In this document: positions 23,376 through 36,200 of the stretch, piece by piece
How positions within the stretch are numbered: the stretch's first letter is position 1
Layout: every line of letters begins with the position of its first letter
Assembly: GCA_914767715.1 (NCBI GenBank)
Contig: OU612067.1
Coordinates: 15,259,001-15,323,000, forward strand
Length of the DNA stretch: 64,000 nt
DNA from: Membranipora membranacea
Taxonomy: Eukaryota; Bryozoa; Gymnolaemata; Cheilostomatida; Membraniporidae
Direction of reading: 5' to 3'
Translations under genes and position numbers: made by a program
Notes under the pieces: generated by a model
The model's database searches: none
What the model was told of the DNA's origin: nothing
Seen by the model: the letters and a program-made list of their open reading frames with translations, nothing else

Positions 23376-24606
23376 AACTCAGGTCGGAATTACAATATCT
23401 GTTGTTTGTACTTGTATTTTTCTCCTTATACCTCCAGGTGGGTAATTGCTTGTCTGATTGCCAACGTGAGGTTGGCAAATCCGCTCTGATATTCTGATAT
23501 CTTAAATAATTGACAGGTTACCGATTGATTCTTACAAACAACACACAATGAAAGTCATGGCTCGCAACCAATGGAAAAAGGAACTGTCTATCTCTGGATT
23601 AGTGGTGAGTTGATTTTCAAAGGTACACGATTCAAGATTTGAGAAGGCTGTTTTGATAACCTAATCGGCCCCACCAACAAATCTTGCCAAGACAGGCTAA
23701 GATTTGACAAGCTTCTAACCCCTACAGTCTTTGATGTTTATAATGACCTTGCTACATTTACCACCAAAATATCCATCAATTAATTCTGCAGGTGTTCTAT
23801 ATGGTATTCACACCATACTATGTGGTTTCCATATCATACCTCCTAATACCACCAGGGAATTGGGGCAACTCCCTGATACCACTTGGAAGACTGTGATACC
23901 CCCCCTCCCCCCAATATAGATACAACAGCGTGAAGGTGTGAGCAGTTGTCCTCTCAATGTCAAATGTAAGACGACTTCCTTCTTTGGATTTTTAATTTTT
24001 GAGGAAAATTGTAACAGGGACTTAGAAGTTTTGGTAATAAAGTAATGCCTGTGAGGTCACGCTGATGAGGAGTAGCAGTAGAAGGTTATTCATTTGCCCA
24101 ATCATGTAAAGAAATATTTGTTGATATGTTCGTTATAAAATAAAACGCTGACTTTTATCCCTGCCATTCGCCACATAGGACTAAAGGAATCAACTTTAAC
24201 ATGCAATGAGGGCAGGGTGATAGGTGGATGACTCTCTTACAGCATATGATCTGGTAACTAGATTATCTGCAATTGACAATATCATCGTCTAAAGTATATC
24301 TGAAACCACATATTAATCGTCACAGCTGACAAATATTCAGTAAATTTTAACTTATCACAGTATGTTGTATGCCCCGCTCCATTTGATCTTTTTATTACAC
24401 TTTAAGTGGCAGTCTCTGGTAGTATTTCCCTAAAAATTGATGTTCGCAATAGCTAATATATATTTATTATATATATTTCCAGCAGACATTAAAGTTATTC
24501 GGCTTAAGTTATCCGGCTCATCCTCCCAGTAGTTTCCTGATTCTGCGACTAACATTTCCTAAAATGCTAAAACTCACAATTATAGACTAGTTTATATATA
24601 AAACAG
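23376..24606. other. Intergenic stretch with a short inverted-repeat relic
   Basis: No gene recognised. Near 23690 the sequence GCCAAGACAGGCTAAGATTTG resembles the terminal sequence of the small elements at 24607 and 26191, so this is probably another degraded member of that family. Confidence 0.45.
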
Positions 24607-24686
24607 TAGCCTTTCTTGACAAACGCTGTTTTGGGTTGTTGTTCCTCACCCCCCCCCCTCACAATAAAGCTTGTCAAGACAGGCTA
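24607..24686. repeat. Mini inverted-repeat element (GCCTGTCTTGACAAGC ends)
   Basis: The left end TAGCCTTTCTTGACAAACGCT and the right end AGCTTGTCAAGACAGGCTA form an imperfect inverted repeat about 80 bases apart, with a C-run between. A related end is at 26191 (TAGCCTGTCTTGACAAGCTT...CCTAGGCTA). Likely a small MITE family. Confidence 0.5.
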
Positions 24687-24826
24687 ACCACACAGTTGGC
24701 CTCTGAAGACATCACTAGTTATCCCCATGATTGAGTAATCAAGTTAATATCAACTTTCCACAGTAGATAACCAATGTTTACTTTCTGATAAGAAATATTT
24801 TGTAGCTTTGATGAGACAAACAAAGA

Positions 24827-24958
24827 ATGAGCTACAACTCCCTGACATCACGTAATGCAGCGTCGGTATCATCCTATTATGAAAGAATTATTGATGCCAG
24901 GCGTGGGTCTGTCTTCGCGGCGACATCATTCAGGAGAAACCTCGCAAGGCGTCATGGG
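24827..24958 (+). CDS. Orphan candidate first exon (44 codons, phase 0)
   Basis: ATG at 24827, preceded by an in-frame TGA at 24812, opens 44 codons ending at a consensus donor (GTAAGT). The peptide begins MSYNSLTSRNAASVSSYY, is Ser/Arg-rich and ends SFRRNLARRHG. Codon usage looks coding, and it has the Ser/Arg style of the PDE1 alternative N termini downstream. However, it ends in phase 0, whereas the common PDE1 exon at 35918 needs phase 1, and joining to the exon at 27170 meets a stop at once. It may be a 5' exon with an upstream reading frame, use an exon I did not find, or belong to another gene. Confidence 0.4.
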
Positions 24959-26036
24959 GTAAGTTTGACTTTGATTTATTTATTATTATGAAAGTATACA
25001 GATCTTAAGTTAAGAATCAATCTTTTACCCTAAAACTCATTTAAAAGTACTGATGTAAGCAACCAGGGAGGGTGGGATATCCCTGAAGTAACATAGATTA
25101 AAAAATAATAAACATTTATGAGTTGCCTTCTCTATGTTGAGCGAATCTAGTTGTAAACTGTGATGAAACTCCGGTTGTTAATTCTGGTGACCTGTTTATT
25201 AATTGAGTACATAGTTAGAATGCATTGTAATTTCTCTGAAGGTCATATCAATGGCAGGATCAATTACATCAATTTAAAATTTTCCCATCTTTACACCAAT
25301 GACTATTTCACACCTGTTGTTGTCTCAGGCTCTGGTACTCACTGATAAATATATATTTGCGAAGTTTAAATGCAGCCACATCGCACTGTTTTTTTAGAAG
25401 AGCGGATAAACAGGTTGGTTCATGCTATTTTTGTATTTGAAACGGGACTTATTCCATTTATTGTCAATTTTGTTTCTTTAATTTCATAGCTGAGACCAAC
25501 TGCTTCAATTTGGGAAGAGAAGAATTAGGCTGTTTTCATGATTTTAGTTCCAAGAAAGTATCTCCCTAAGTTTGAAATGGGTTCTATGAGTTTTTACTTG
25601 GAAACAGAAACTAGACTACCGTCCCGCAGTTGGAGTACTTTTAGGTGGATACACGGCACTTACGAGAGAGTTGTTATGAGAAAAAACACGGCATTGAATC
25701 AATGTCTTTATATACATTCTGTTTGCAGTCATCGCAGATGAGACTGCCATAGGATGCTACAAATCATCTCTGCAAAAAAATGTTTGATGTGACTACAACT
25801 GATAGAATATCATGGTGCCACTGAGTGTAAATTACATGCAAAGCAAGTTATATGGCCGCCGGGTCTTTGTTATTTATTTCATACTGAGATAATAATATTG
25901 CAGTGTAATTTTCACAACCAGATGCCTAAGCGCTATAATATAGTCAATTTCTAATTAAAGTTATTATAAAAATCCAATCAACCACACACTCGGCAATCAG
26001 CATTAGTAGAGGCGCTGCTTCTCATATTTAAGCAGT

Positions 26037-26151
26037 GGCTACACACACCGTATAGGACTGGGGCACCTTTAGTACCGCCAGTAACATAGGATAGCCTGTG
26101 TAGCCTATCTACAAGCTTACCAGTCCTATGGAAAATATGGTGTGTGTAGCC
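26037..26151. repeat. Foldback element
   Basis: Outer arms GGCTACACACACCGTATAGG (26037) and its imperfect complement ending GTGTGTGTAGCC (26151) enclose inner complementary CCTATC/GATAGC stretches. About 115 bp, non-coding, MITE-like. Confidence 0.6.
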
Positions 26152-26381
26152 TGGCCTTTACTCACTCATATTTACTCATGCTATTATTTAGCCTGTCTTG
26201 ACAAGCTTTGTTTGGGGGCCCCACCAGCCCCCCTCCTAGGCTAGCTTTTACTGTAATGTGCAGAAAATAATGAGCTTAATCAACATGTCAGGATTATAAC
26301 TTGAGGCTGCGGATTATTACATCTATATTTTGGCACGAGAAACATAAATATTGTTTGCTAAGTGGCTGCGTTAATATGTAT

Positions 26382-26755
26382 AGAAGCGACCAAAGGCGTG
26401 TTGGATTGTTCCTGTTTAGGTCAGGGTATGGATGGAGAATTTAGGTATAGCTAAACATTACCAGTCATTGATTCGTTCATTCATATCACTGAGTAAGGAT
26501 AAAATTCCTTATCCTTACTCTGTGTTCATATGTTAGGAAGAAGCGACCAAAGGCTTGCGGGATTGTTCCTGATTAGGTCAGGGTATTATCACCGTTGATA
26601 GCTCATGGAGACTTAGGTCAAGAACTTTTTACCCCTGTTATTATTGCTGTTGATGGCTCACGGAGACTTAGGTATAACTAAACATTACCTGTCATTGATT
26701 CGTTCATTCATATCACAGAGTAAGGATATATATCTGTGTTCATATGTTAGGAATA
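26382..26755. repeat. Local direct duplication of ~150 bp
   Basis: AGAAGCGACCAAAGGC..G starts at about 26382 and again at 26538. Both are followed by a GATTGTTCCTG..TAGGTCAGGGTA block and later by CATTGATTCGTTCATTCATA plus CAGAGTAAGGAT or CTGAGTAAGGAT. The second unit holds an extra ~60 bases with an internal TTGATGGCTCACGGAGACTTAGGT repeat. It lies in the intron region 5' of PDE1 coding exons. Confidence 0.75.
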
Positions 26756-27169
26756 AACATGGATGTCGCTGTCTAACCTATTATTAGCGCAGGGCTGGCT
26801 AGCACAGGATGCTTTAAGTTTGACATGCATATTTTCATAACAGGTTCTTCAAAAGGTATGTTACCACCGAGAGTAGTGAGCATTATTATTATGTATAGAT
26901 TAATTGCTTTTATATATTGGAGTGCTGCTCAGAGCGACTAGAGACTTCATAGCATTACTTGAGGGAATAACGACGACAGCGACAGCGGCGAGCAGTTATT
27001 AGTTTTTGTCCATAAGCTAATGGGATATTCTATGATTAGCACGTTACTATTTTGAGTGATCTAACGCTGACTTAATGCTCATACGTTTGTAGCCTCTGCT
27101 GCATATAATTAGGGATATTGTCACCCTAAGGATTTTCTGACTACTTAACCTATTTTGCTCTCTTCTCAG

Positions 27170-27262
27170 GAATGACATTTAAACAAAACATGGATGCTAA
27201 CAAGACAGACGGATTCTAACTCAATCCAGCTATGGATACTATTAGCTCGCATCCAAGTTCAG
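27170..27262 (+). CDS. PDE1 candidate first coding exon A (MDTISSHPSS)
   Basis: An exon bounded by a good acceptor (TCTTCTCAG) and donor (GTAAGT). ATG at 27232 gives ten codons plus one base (phase 1), which joins cleanly to the common exon at 35918. An upstream ATG at 27172 starts a short reading frame that stops at 27218, so it would be an upstream ORF. The acceptor implies a further 5' untranslated exon, possibly the one ending at 24958. Confidence 0.5.
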
Positions 27263-30200
27263 GTAAGTTTTCAGTGTCTAAGTCCTCATTGCAAGATTCA
27301 CCAAGATTAACTGTGCACGGTTACATAGGATTTGTTGTTCGATACTGCGCACATTGCATAATAGGGTGTCTGCACTGCCAGCGCTAGACAACCAAGATGG
27401 CGCTGCTATAAAGAAAGTATTGAGATGCAGACCGAAAAACAAGCCGAAGAAAACCCTCCCCATAGACTTTTTATAAAGTTTATGCCAACGCCTTAGACTG
27501 AGGCTCTATTTAGAATATAATATTCACAGTTGTGCCTTGGTTGATTTGAGGCTCAAGTCAAACCCGAATTGATAGAAAAAGATGACAGTGTTTTGATGAC
27601 GCTAAGTATGCTAAAGTGTACTGTGGTAATATTGTTACTAAAGGTCCAAGGTCACTGCATGCACAGTGTGAAGTGATTACATGTCTCTATCTAGTGGGTT
27701 AATAATATCAGCTACAATATGATATTCATTTCAAAATTTAGATTGCATGTTTGTGTGATGGAATTTTCTACTTAGTTACTAGTTTTAATATACCATACGT
27801 CTTTATTCAGTAGGATTACACAAGAATATGCAACGCTAGATTGGGATAGCGTGTAAAAAAAAGTTTCATCTCAGTATGCTTCTCCGCACCCAACAGGATG
27901 TAAATAATCAGCTGTCCTAAAGTTTCGCTCCTTTCAAGTGGACTATTCTTTACCACAATCTAGGTGATTTTCGATTCACAAAATTACCAAACTTTAAATC
28001 CAAAAGTATCATGTTGTTGACTGTAGATTGATTGAAATAATAATGAGTACATTACCCACCCTCAACAAACTTGTTGCTGGTGACATGTGATTGGACAACT
28101 TTAGTTGTCTTAGTGGACTTCCTTCTTTGTGTGAACTTTACTCTCTGAGTCTACAGTGTCCCAACTGGCTACAATGCGGCTCGCGCAGGGAATTTTTTGG
28201 AATATCTCTAACAAATTATACGAATCTATGCATTGCATGTTGATCATAAGATTTATGCAGAATTATTATAGATCTCTGATAGCATGATTGATGAAATGAT
28301 TGATATCTGGTCAAGAAGAGTCATTTTCACACTGTTTTTTGGACAGAATCCATTGGGAACTGTGTTCTAAGAGTTCCCCCTCTATTTTCTAGTTGTATAA
28401 TAATTCTTCCATAAGCTACTTCTGGGAGTTGTCCCAAATTCCCTGGCTACATATTGTAGCTGTTATCTGCGTTGTTTTTGGAGTTGTGTTATCATATTGC
28501 AGAGGAAGCTAACTCACGCAATCCATGTAATCCTACCAAGTATGTCGGTTTTCTCTACTACTAACTCATCAGGTGTCGTCGCAGGTGACGCTCAGATTTA
28601 ACCTTGACTATTTTTATCTTGAGGTCGTGCAACATATTCTGCCAATCAAAGAAAGCTCATCTTCAATTTGTCGTCGTCAGTGAGCGGTTGACTAGTTTGA
28701 TACTACTTCCAGGATTGTGTAGATTTCTTATGCGATACCACTCTTTTTACCAGTACCCGGGGGGGGGGGATGGTGTTGGAAAAGTCTTGGGGGCTCAGAC
28801 TACTATTTAGATAAATTTGATCAGGTTGCTATTACATAATGTTTTATACGAACTCACAATATGCTTGCCATAGGTATGTCCATCATCAAATTGATGAGAC
28901 AAAAAATGTGAAGGTCGAAGCGGAAGCTGTAAAGGGTCGTGCGAACTTTAGCCGATGTTCCATCAAATTCAAACAGCTGTGTGTCGCATTATCAGTCTGC
29001 TCAATAAAGTCATAAACAAGATGAAGGAATGTGAAAGAGAATATCTTGGCAATTGAGTATTGAGTTGTTTTGATTTTGTGTAATGGTATTTCATAACCTT
29101 GTGTTTAACTCCAGGTATTTATCTGTAATCTGAGGGTCGATGTGTCGCGACCCGTCTTAAATTTGATTTAAAAAGTGAATTTAGGTACATAGAACAGCAC
29201 GCTTCACTAAGTGTGAGTTTATTGACGTGATCCTGTCAATTGCTTGATAGATTAAGATAAGATTATTGATTGTATCAGTTTCTTTGTGATAGGCTTTATT
29301 ACTCGGTATTTCTCAGAGGTTTAATCTCTAGCAGTCGGCTTATTTTTGGGGATTAGAGGTATGGGAACATTTGAGACGTGAGCTATGCACTCGATGGTCA
29401 TGCCTTGAGCAATATTCTTTGGTTTTTGTCCTCTATCTCTCTCACCTGTCACAACTTTGTTGTTGTTCTGCTCCTACTGTCGGATATAAAAGCTAGGTAT
29501 GCTTGGAAAGTAACCCCTTGTGTACCGTGAGAGATTAGGACTGATAGCCAAGGGTGAAGGACTCTGCCGTAACAAACAGCTGCAGGATATTTACGCTTAT
29601 GGAGTCTCAGCTACTGCTTACAAAACCATCATATCTACACTCTATACAAACAAACTCAGCTACAATAACTTTATAACTTTGCTGTGAAATTTCAATTTCA
29701 TGCTAGCTACTGTTTGAACTAAAATTTCATGTTTGAATAATTACTTTCACACCGCTGTTTAATTATTAGTACAGCAACTTTGTAATCTAGTTTAGCTTCC
29801 AAAAGTCATGGAAGGATTAAGACACAAGTCGAGCTTGAGCACACATGGCAGCACGGCAGCAGTGAGTGACTGTATGAGCTGTGACGGCAGCAGCTGCGTA
29901 AGCTCAACACTAGTCAACACAGGTAGTCCAGTGATATGCAAACAGCCACGTCTGTTGATGGGCGGATTGGCTTCGCCTACCTCACTAGTAGCCTCTAATC
30001 GGTCTTCGCCTTCTGCCGCAATACTACACAAGCTCGTTATAGAGTTTCCAGTCATAGATAGATCATCGTCTATCACTCATGCTGACAAATTGACTTCGCC
30101 CGTATCTACTACAGCTAGGATATACAGAGGGATCAGTAGTATCTCCCGTAGAGATACCATGTCATCCCCACAATCATCAGTAGATGCTGACGCGCTGCCG

Positions 30201-33200
30201 GATAATATATATACTACCTCTTTAACTAGCGGTGAGATTATGTTCCCTTTAAGATAAGATAAAGTCTCTAATTTTTATTTGATAAGGTTAATTGATATCT
30301 TTGCTGCTTGCATCGTTGCTTGAGGTCCAAGATTGGCTCACTGGGCGATATCTTGTCAGACAGGTATCTGGGTTTCTTTTGTCAAGGAGTTTGTCGCTGT
30401 TGCTCCTTGGTTTTGTTCTATAGTTCATCCAAAAGATTTGCTTTGGCTCATTTTAGAACTGTGTTGATCTACCTCATTGAGTTGCCCTAGATTTTATTCC
30501 AACTCGTAAATAAGTTGTATAAGCCGTGATTACAACGTCATTAGGATTGTTACTGAGTATTTGTTGCAAAAAACTGCACATGGCAGCTCAAATTTGATGA
30601 GGATTTAACGCAATGAAGCATAATCATAAAGTCACTTCGATATCAAAAACACAAATTTAGTATTCCATAGTGTGGGGGGGGGGGGGGCTGACAATATTTC
30701 AATCTAAATGTTTAACCAATATTGCAATGTCAACATTGCAAATCAATTAACAGAATATTTGTTTAAAAATTGGAAAGCAAATTTAAACACTTCCCAATCT
30801 AATTATGTACATAAGGTATATCAATGGCATGATTTCATTTTCAACTAGCTACACTCAAACTCTCACATAAATGTTAGTTTTTTGCCACTGTAGTGATAAA
30901 AAATATGCTCATATCAGTTACTTGATAAGAGAGATACAACGGAAAACAAAGGAGTTTTGTTCTCATGAATCATAGGCAATTCTTGCTTTGATATTCACGC
31001 TGCTGCGTACCTTGTTATCAATAATTTGCATCATTCGCACAAATATCCCCGTCAACAGCTTGTCAATCAGCAAAGATAATTCAGGCTGTGAGTGTGTTTG
31101 GATGCCAGCGATGAATTGTTTTCCTTTTTTCTTTTATAATTCGGTCCTGATTTTAATGATGTTTCCCTCGAGTGTTTACCGTACCATAGTAATTAGTTCT
31201 TGCACACGGTTAGCCTAACCATACATCAACACAAACACGACCCTTTAATAACTAATAATAGTAGAGGCATCAGAACTATTTTGATACTCAGAGCGAACAC
31301 TCAACTATAATTACTACTTGTGTTGTGACACAGCAATAAAGGGTGCACAATTCATATATCACGGGAAAGCCGGAGCTTGTCATATTCATATTGTGATTGG
31401 TATTATAATTGCTGCGGGTGTTTCTGCCAGCGCCAGAATATATCTTCGACGCCGTGAAAGGAAAAACCATCTGGTTGTAGGTTTCTCGATTTGTGATTTG
31501 ACTGGAGTGTCGTCACATGCGAAGATATAACACAGCCAGGATTGTTTCGTCGTTTTAAATTGGAGCTGACGCTAAACTTTTGGATGGGTTTGAGTTATTG
31601 GAGCGTTGGATTGAGTTTGTGACTTGTCGCATCAAGGAAATGTAGGCATTCAATGGAACTATTGATGTAATGGATAGACTATAACAATCATTACTATTTA
31701 CAAATAATAATAGTGGACTCATGCCTATGACAAAAACTATACATCATTTACGACCAGCGGAACGTGTCACAAAGCTATAATGGTTAGTAACAAGCAGAGA
31801 GGTTACAACTCCTCACTGAGGAGATCACAATCTAGCATGAGGTCCGTATCACCTAGTCTACTTTCTACCTCAAGTACGGACACTCAATCTCGCCCCGTAT
31901 CACCACGCCTCAGCTCTCTAGCAAGCAGTGGGGACTTGCAAAGTCGCCCCGCATCACCGAGGATATTTCTAAATCCGAACGATAAAAGCACAGTGGTTAT
32001 CGAGGTTCCATATGAGTTTACTCAGAGACGACAGTCGATTGTACGCCAACGCTCAGGTTTGTCAATCATTGTTATATTTTCCAGATGCATAACAGTTTGT
32101 TCCTGATATTTTCTTTGGCTGCCGTTGAGGGATAGGAGCGTGCCGAAAAATCTTATCTGCCATCTGGTCATCTCTATGTAGCTATACCCCAAAACCAATG
32201 ATTTGTTTTCATGTTGGATAGAAACACTGGGCCTGTTGTGTAGATTGCAAGATGTCAGGATTGGTATTCTGTCAGATTTAAGGACCACGTGTAACAAATT
32301 AGTATGCCTCAACAAGCTAATTCTGACATGCTAGTTATCAAGTGTATCAACTGTACAATACATTACTGATCAGTAAGCCTAATCATCTCTCCGGTTAATG
32401 GAGGTAAGATCAGCAGAGCATGCAGCTGGGGGGCATTGTACAGTCCAATGTGAGTAATGTTGGTATGCTTGACCTGTAGAGTAGCTCTTCTAGGAGATTT
32501 GTGTTTATTATTGCGTGATAAGTTACTGTTATCATGTGCTATGGGGTAGATATTATGTTTACATATCCTGGGGGTTTACTTAGGGTTTATATAATCAATG
32601 AATTGTGATGCAGTTCATTGATATAATAACAAAGATTATAAATAAATTCATAATAACATGCTGTACTGGGCATCCATGGAAATATTTTGATCACCTGTTG
32701 CATGAGGTGTTTATGTTCTGTTCAGGTGTCTAACTCTAATCGATGAACAATCAATGGGTTACCTAGCACATCATTAGGTGAAGACGGCAAGCCCGTACCA
32801 TGGCATTCTCAAGACTCTTTCAGTTTCACACTGCCAAAATTGTCATCGGTTCACTGCTAAGATGATATGTCCTGTACTAGAGCTGTTGTTCCTTAATCGC
32901 CTCCCTCCTTGGTGGAACTATATATTGAGTTAACAATTTAGGGATGATGTTCAGGTGTCTAACTCAATCGATGAACAATCAATGGGTTACCTAGCACATC
33001 ATTAGGTGAAGTCGGCAAGTCCGATCATCGAATTATGTCCTTCTAAAGATGTTGTTCCTTAATCGCTCACTCATTGGTAGAACTATAGATTGAGTGAACA
33101 ATTTGGGGATTAATTTGCCTTATTGCAAGTCCAAAATGGCAAAAATTCTATGAAATTTGATTCGATAGTTTGGCTGAAAGACATTGCTCATCCAATTGTC

Positions 33201-36200
33201 TCACATGTTCTGCAAATCAAGGGAAAGTACGTAGAAGATCTGTTTGGTTTCTTCTAAGTTGCATCATATGGAAGTTGTGGGCAATAAGAATTAACCGATT
33301 AGTAGACCTAGTAATGATGAGACCTGGAAGTGGTTTGGTTAATGATAATCCAGCTCCTAGAGTGAGCTGAATTAGCCTCTTATCCTGGCCCTCAACTGAG
33401 GAAGTGGAAGCTCGCTGATTGAGGGAAGTGTCGATATGAAGAGCACTTATTAACTTTTTCTCGGTCATCATCCGGCTGTACTGACTGATACATACAGATA
33501 TTATCTAATATAATCAAGACGCAATTTTTCCTAATGAATTCTGATGTGTGACTCTCACCAAATCGCCCCTGGGCTAGAGATACACTGTCATAGATAAATG
33601 CTGCCTCCTGTTTTTTTAGAGGACAACTCCGAATAATTTATCAGTCCTCTGTTCATGCTGTGGCCGGCTGGGATTTCATTATGGCAAAATAACAGAATCT
33701 CAACTCTTAGTTGGAGAGCAGAATAACTTGAACAATAGTTTATGGCCCCAGCCTCTACTTGGACGCTTACAGGTGAAAGTTGTGTTACATCAGAGCAAGG
33801 AGTTGGAGGGAACTAACTCCTCGATCAGAGAAAACGTTGCTACCCTAGAATACGAACGTCCTAAATGATGATTTTCCAAAATTGATTTGTTTACATCTTC
33901 AAAGTGATAAATACAAGAGCGTCCTCGACGTCCTCGGCGTCATGTTTTCACAATTCAGGAGGTGTATCATGTCAACAAAATACTATTTACAAACAATCAA
34001 CACAAAGGCCAATTATCTCTGATCACAAAGTATAATTTACAATTGCATTCTAATTGCATTCTAATATCTGACAAGATTTAGACTTAAATAATTCTCTACT
34101 AAAACCATCTTGCTTAATTTCCTGTAGCGTACATGAGTAGGCCTATGACATAACTGTATTAGTGGTTATCTAGAATTAAGTGATCAAACGATCACCACTA
34201 ATACTATAGCTCTATACCAAGGCCTAGTCATTATCGGCTAAACTGTTTACACTTTAGCCGATAGATTAATGGCCATTAATAGCCAGGATTAATGCTAATG
34301 GCTCTTGGCTCCGGCAGGCCGTGTGTAAAGATGACATCACAGGATATCGGCTTAGTCGAACTCATTACGCCAAACCTCATTAATCGATCACTGTGCTGTC
34401 AATAATTTTAGCTGTATTTCTCTTGTATTGTCTTTGAGACTGGGCTAGTGACTGGGAGAAGATGACACCCTTACTCAGAGAACTCGAGCTATTGTCTATA
34501 TTGGGTTTACTAAATTATTATGGAGAGCAGATTTGCGGTATTGATGGATATTTCAGTCTTTTTGACATTCTTGTGATGTGAAGATCTGTGTGACTGACTT
34601 AAACCAATGGGCAGGCTCCAGTGGTAGGGTCTCTTAGACGGTCATGTTTCCTGTGTGAAAACTGGTTAACTTGGAGCCTAGTTAAGATGCCGACCCCTAC
34701 AGTTGATGGATTAGCCAAGCATGATGTCAGGGTGTCCTTCCGTGACACAATCTAGAATGTAGCCATTTTGTTATCGGATTGTACTAATGGTGTTTTTGTT
34801 CGCTGTCCCTTTTTCCATCTGTTTGTGTTCCCGCAGTAATTATAACACTTGTGTTGATGATAAATACGATATAGGATGTAACGTTCGCCAGAAACAATAA
34901 TCTAATTATCTGATATGTGTTGTTTTAGCTAATGGGCCAATAATTGAACTGAGTATTTACATGTTATGATTCTCAATAACGATGACAATGAAATGAAGAC
35001 AGCTATCTACATTCAAGACAGTTTCATAGGGAATCTGTGCTGGCTTTGGATTCTTAATTTCATCTAGTCACACATTAGTATGACAGAACTTGGAAATGGC
35101 TAGCTTAGAAAAATTCCAATCTAGTGTTGCAACTTATGCTCGGTTCACATTGTCCCAGATGACACTAGGATGCCATCCCAGATGCTTATCCCAGTCACAT
35201 TATAACATTCATCTCAGATAGCCATCCCAGATAGCCATCCCAGTCAATGTGAACCAGAAAATGACACAATCCCAGACTGTCTGGGTCCGTCTGGGATAGC
35301 ATCGGGAAAGTTTGACGCTTACAAACTTTCCCGATGCTATCCCAGACGGACCCAGACAGTCTGGGATTGTGTCATTTTCTGGTTCACATTGACAGGGATG
35401 GCTATCTGGGATGGCTATCTGGGATGAATGTTATAATGCGACTGGGATAAGCATCTGGAATGGCATCCTAGTGTCATCTGGGACAATGTGAACCAAGCCT
35501 TAAGATAAGAGATAGGAATTTCTTGGGATGAGAATATTCGTTCTTCCATATACAAGACCTGATCATACATAGCTGTTTTATTGCCTTACCCTGTTTATGC
35601 AGACATATAAGGTTTCCTTACTGAGAACAGAAAACAAAAATAGCCTGCCAGAACCAATTGTTCACGAGAGGGCAATTCTAAGTTGTTGATCCCTCATATC
35701 TCGCCGGTTTTATCAAGGTTCCTTGGACAATCACCAAGGCTCATATAAGATTACTAAGATGTTATTGTTTATGTTGACCATGAGAGCGTTGAACTATTGT
35801 TTTATTTGCACTTCACAACTTCTTGTTTCAAATATCTATTGGGCAAGGGGAAGTTGTAAATAAGACAAGTACTGGACTATATATCTTTTATATATCTATT
35901 TTTTTGTGTATTTTTAGTTGATGAACATGATGGTAATCGTTTGGCCTCTACAAACGGTGTTACTACTGCTGACAATCTGACTACAGACCACCCAGGTGAG
36001 CTAGCAATAACTCAAACAAAGATGACAGTATGTGCTGGCTGTGGTGATAGTAGTCTTTGTGCTCAGACTCAACCATTAAAGTCACATTAAAGCACTTAGA
36101 CTTGTGTCGCGTGAGTGTCATAGATATAGGCTTCATGGGGCGTGGAATATCCTCTCGATAATATATTATGGTGCAATTAGGAGGCCCGCTACCCATTTAT

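Larger units (their letters stand above)
24959..27169. other. Upstream intron or promoter region of PDE1
   Basis: Apart from the foldback and direct-repeat blocks given separately, this stretch is AT-rich. A C-rich inverted-repeat relic at 26191-26245 (TAGCCTGTC...CCTAGGCTA) is the only other structure. Short open frames at 25160-25345 and 25538-25741 are not recognisable. Confidence 0.4.
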
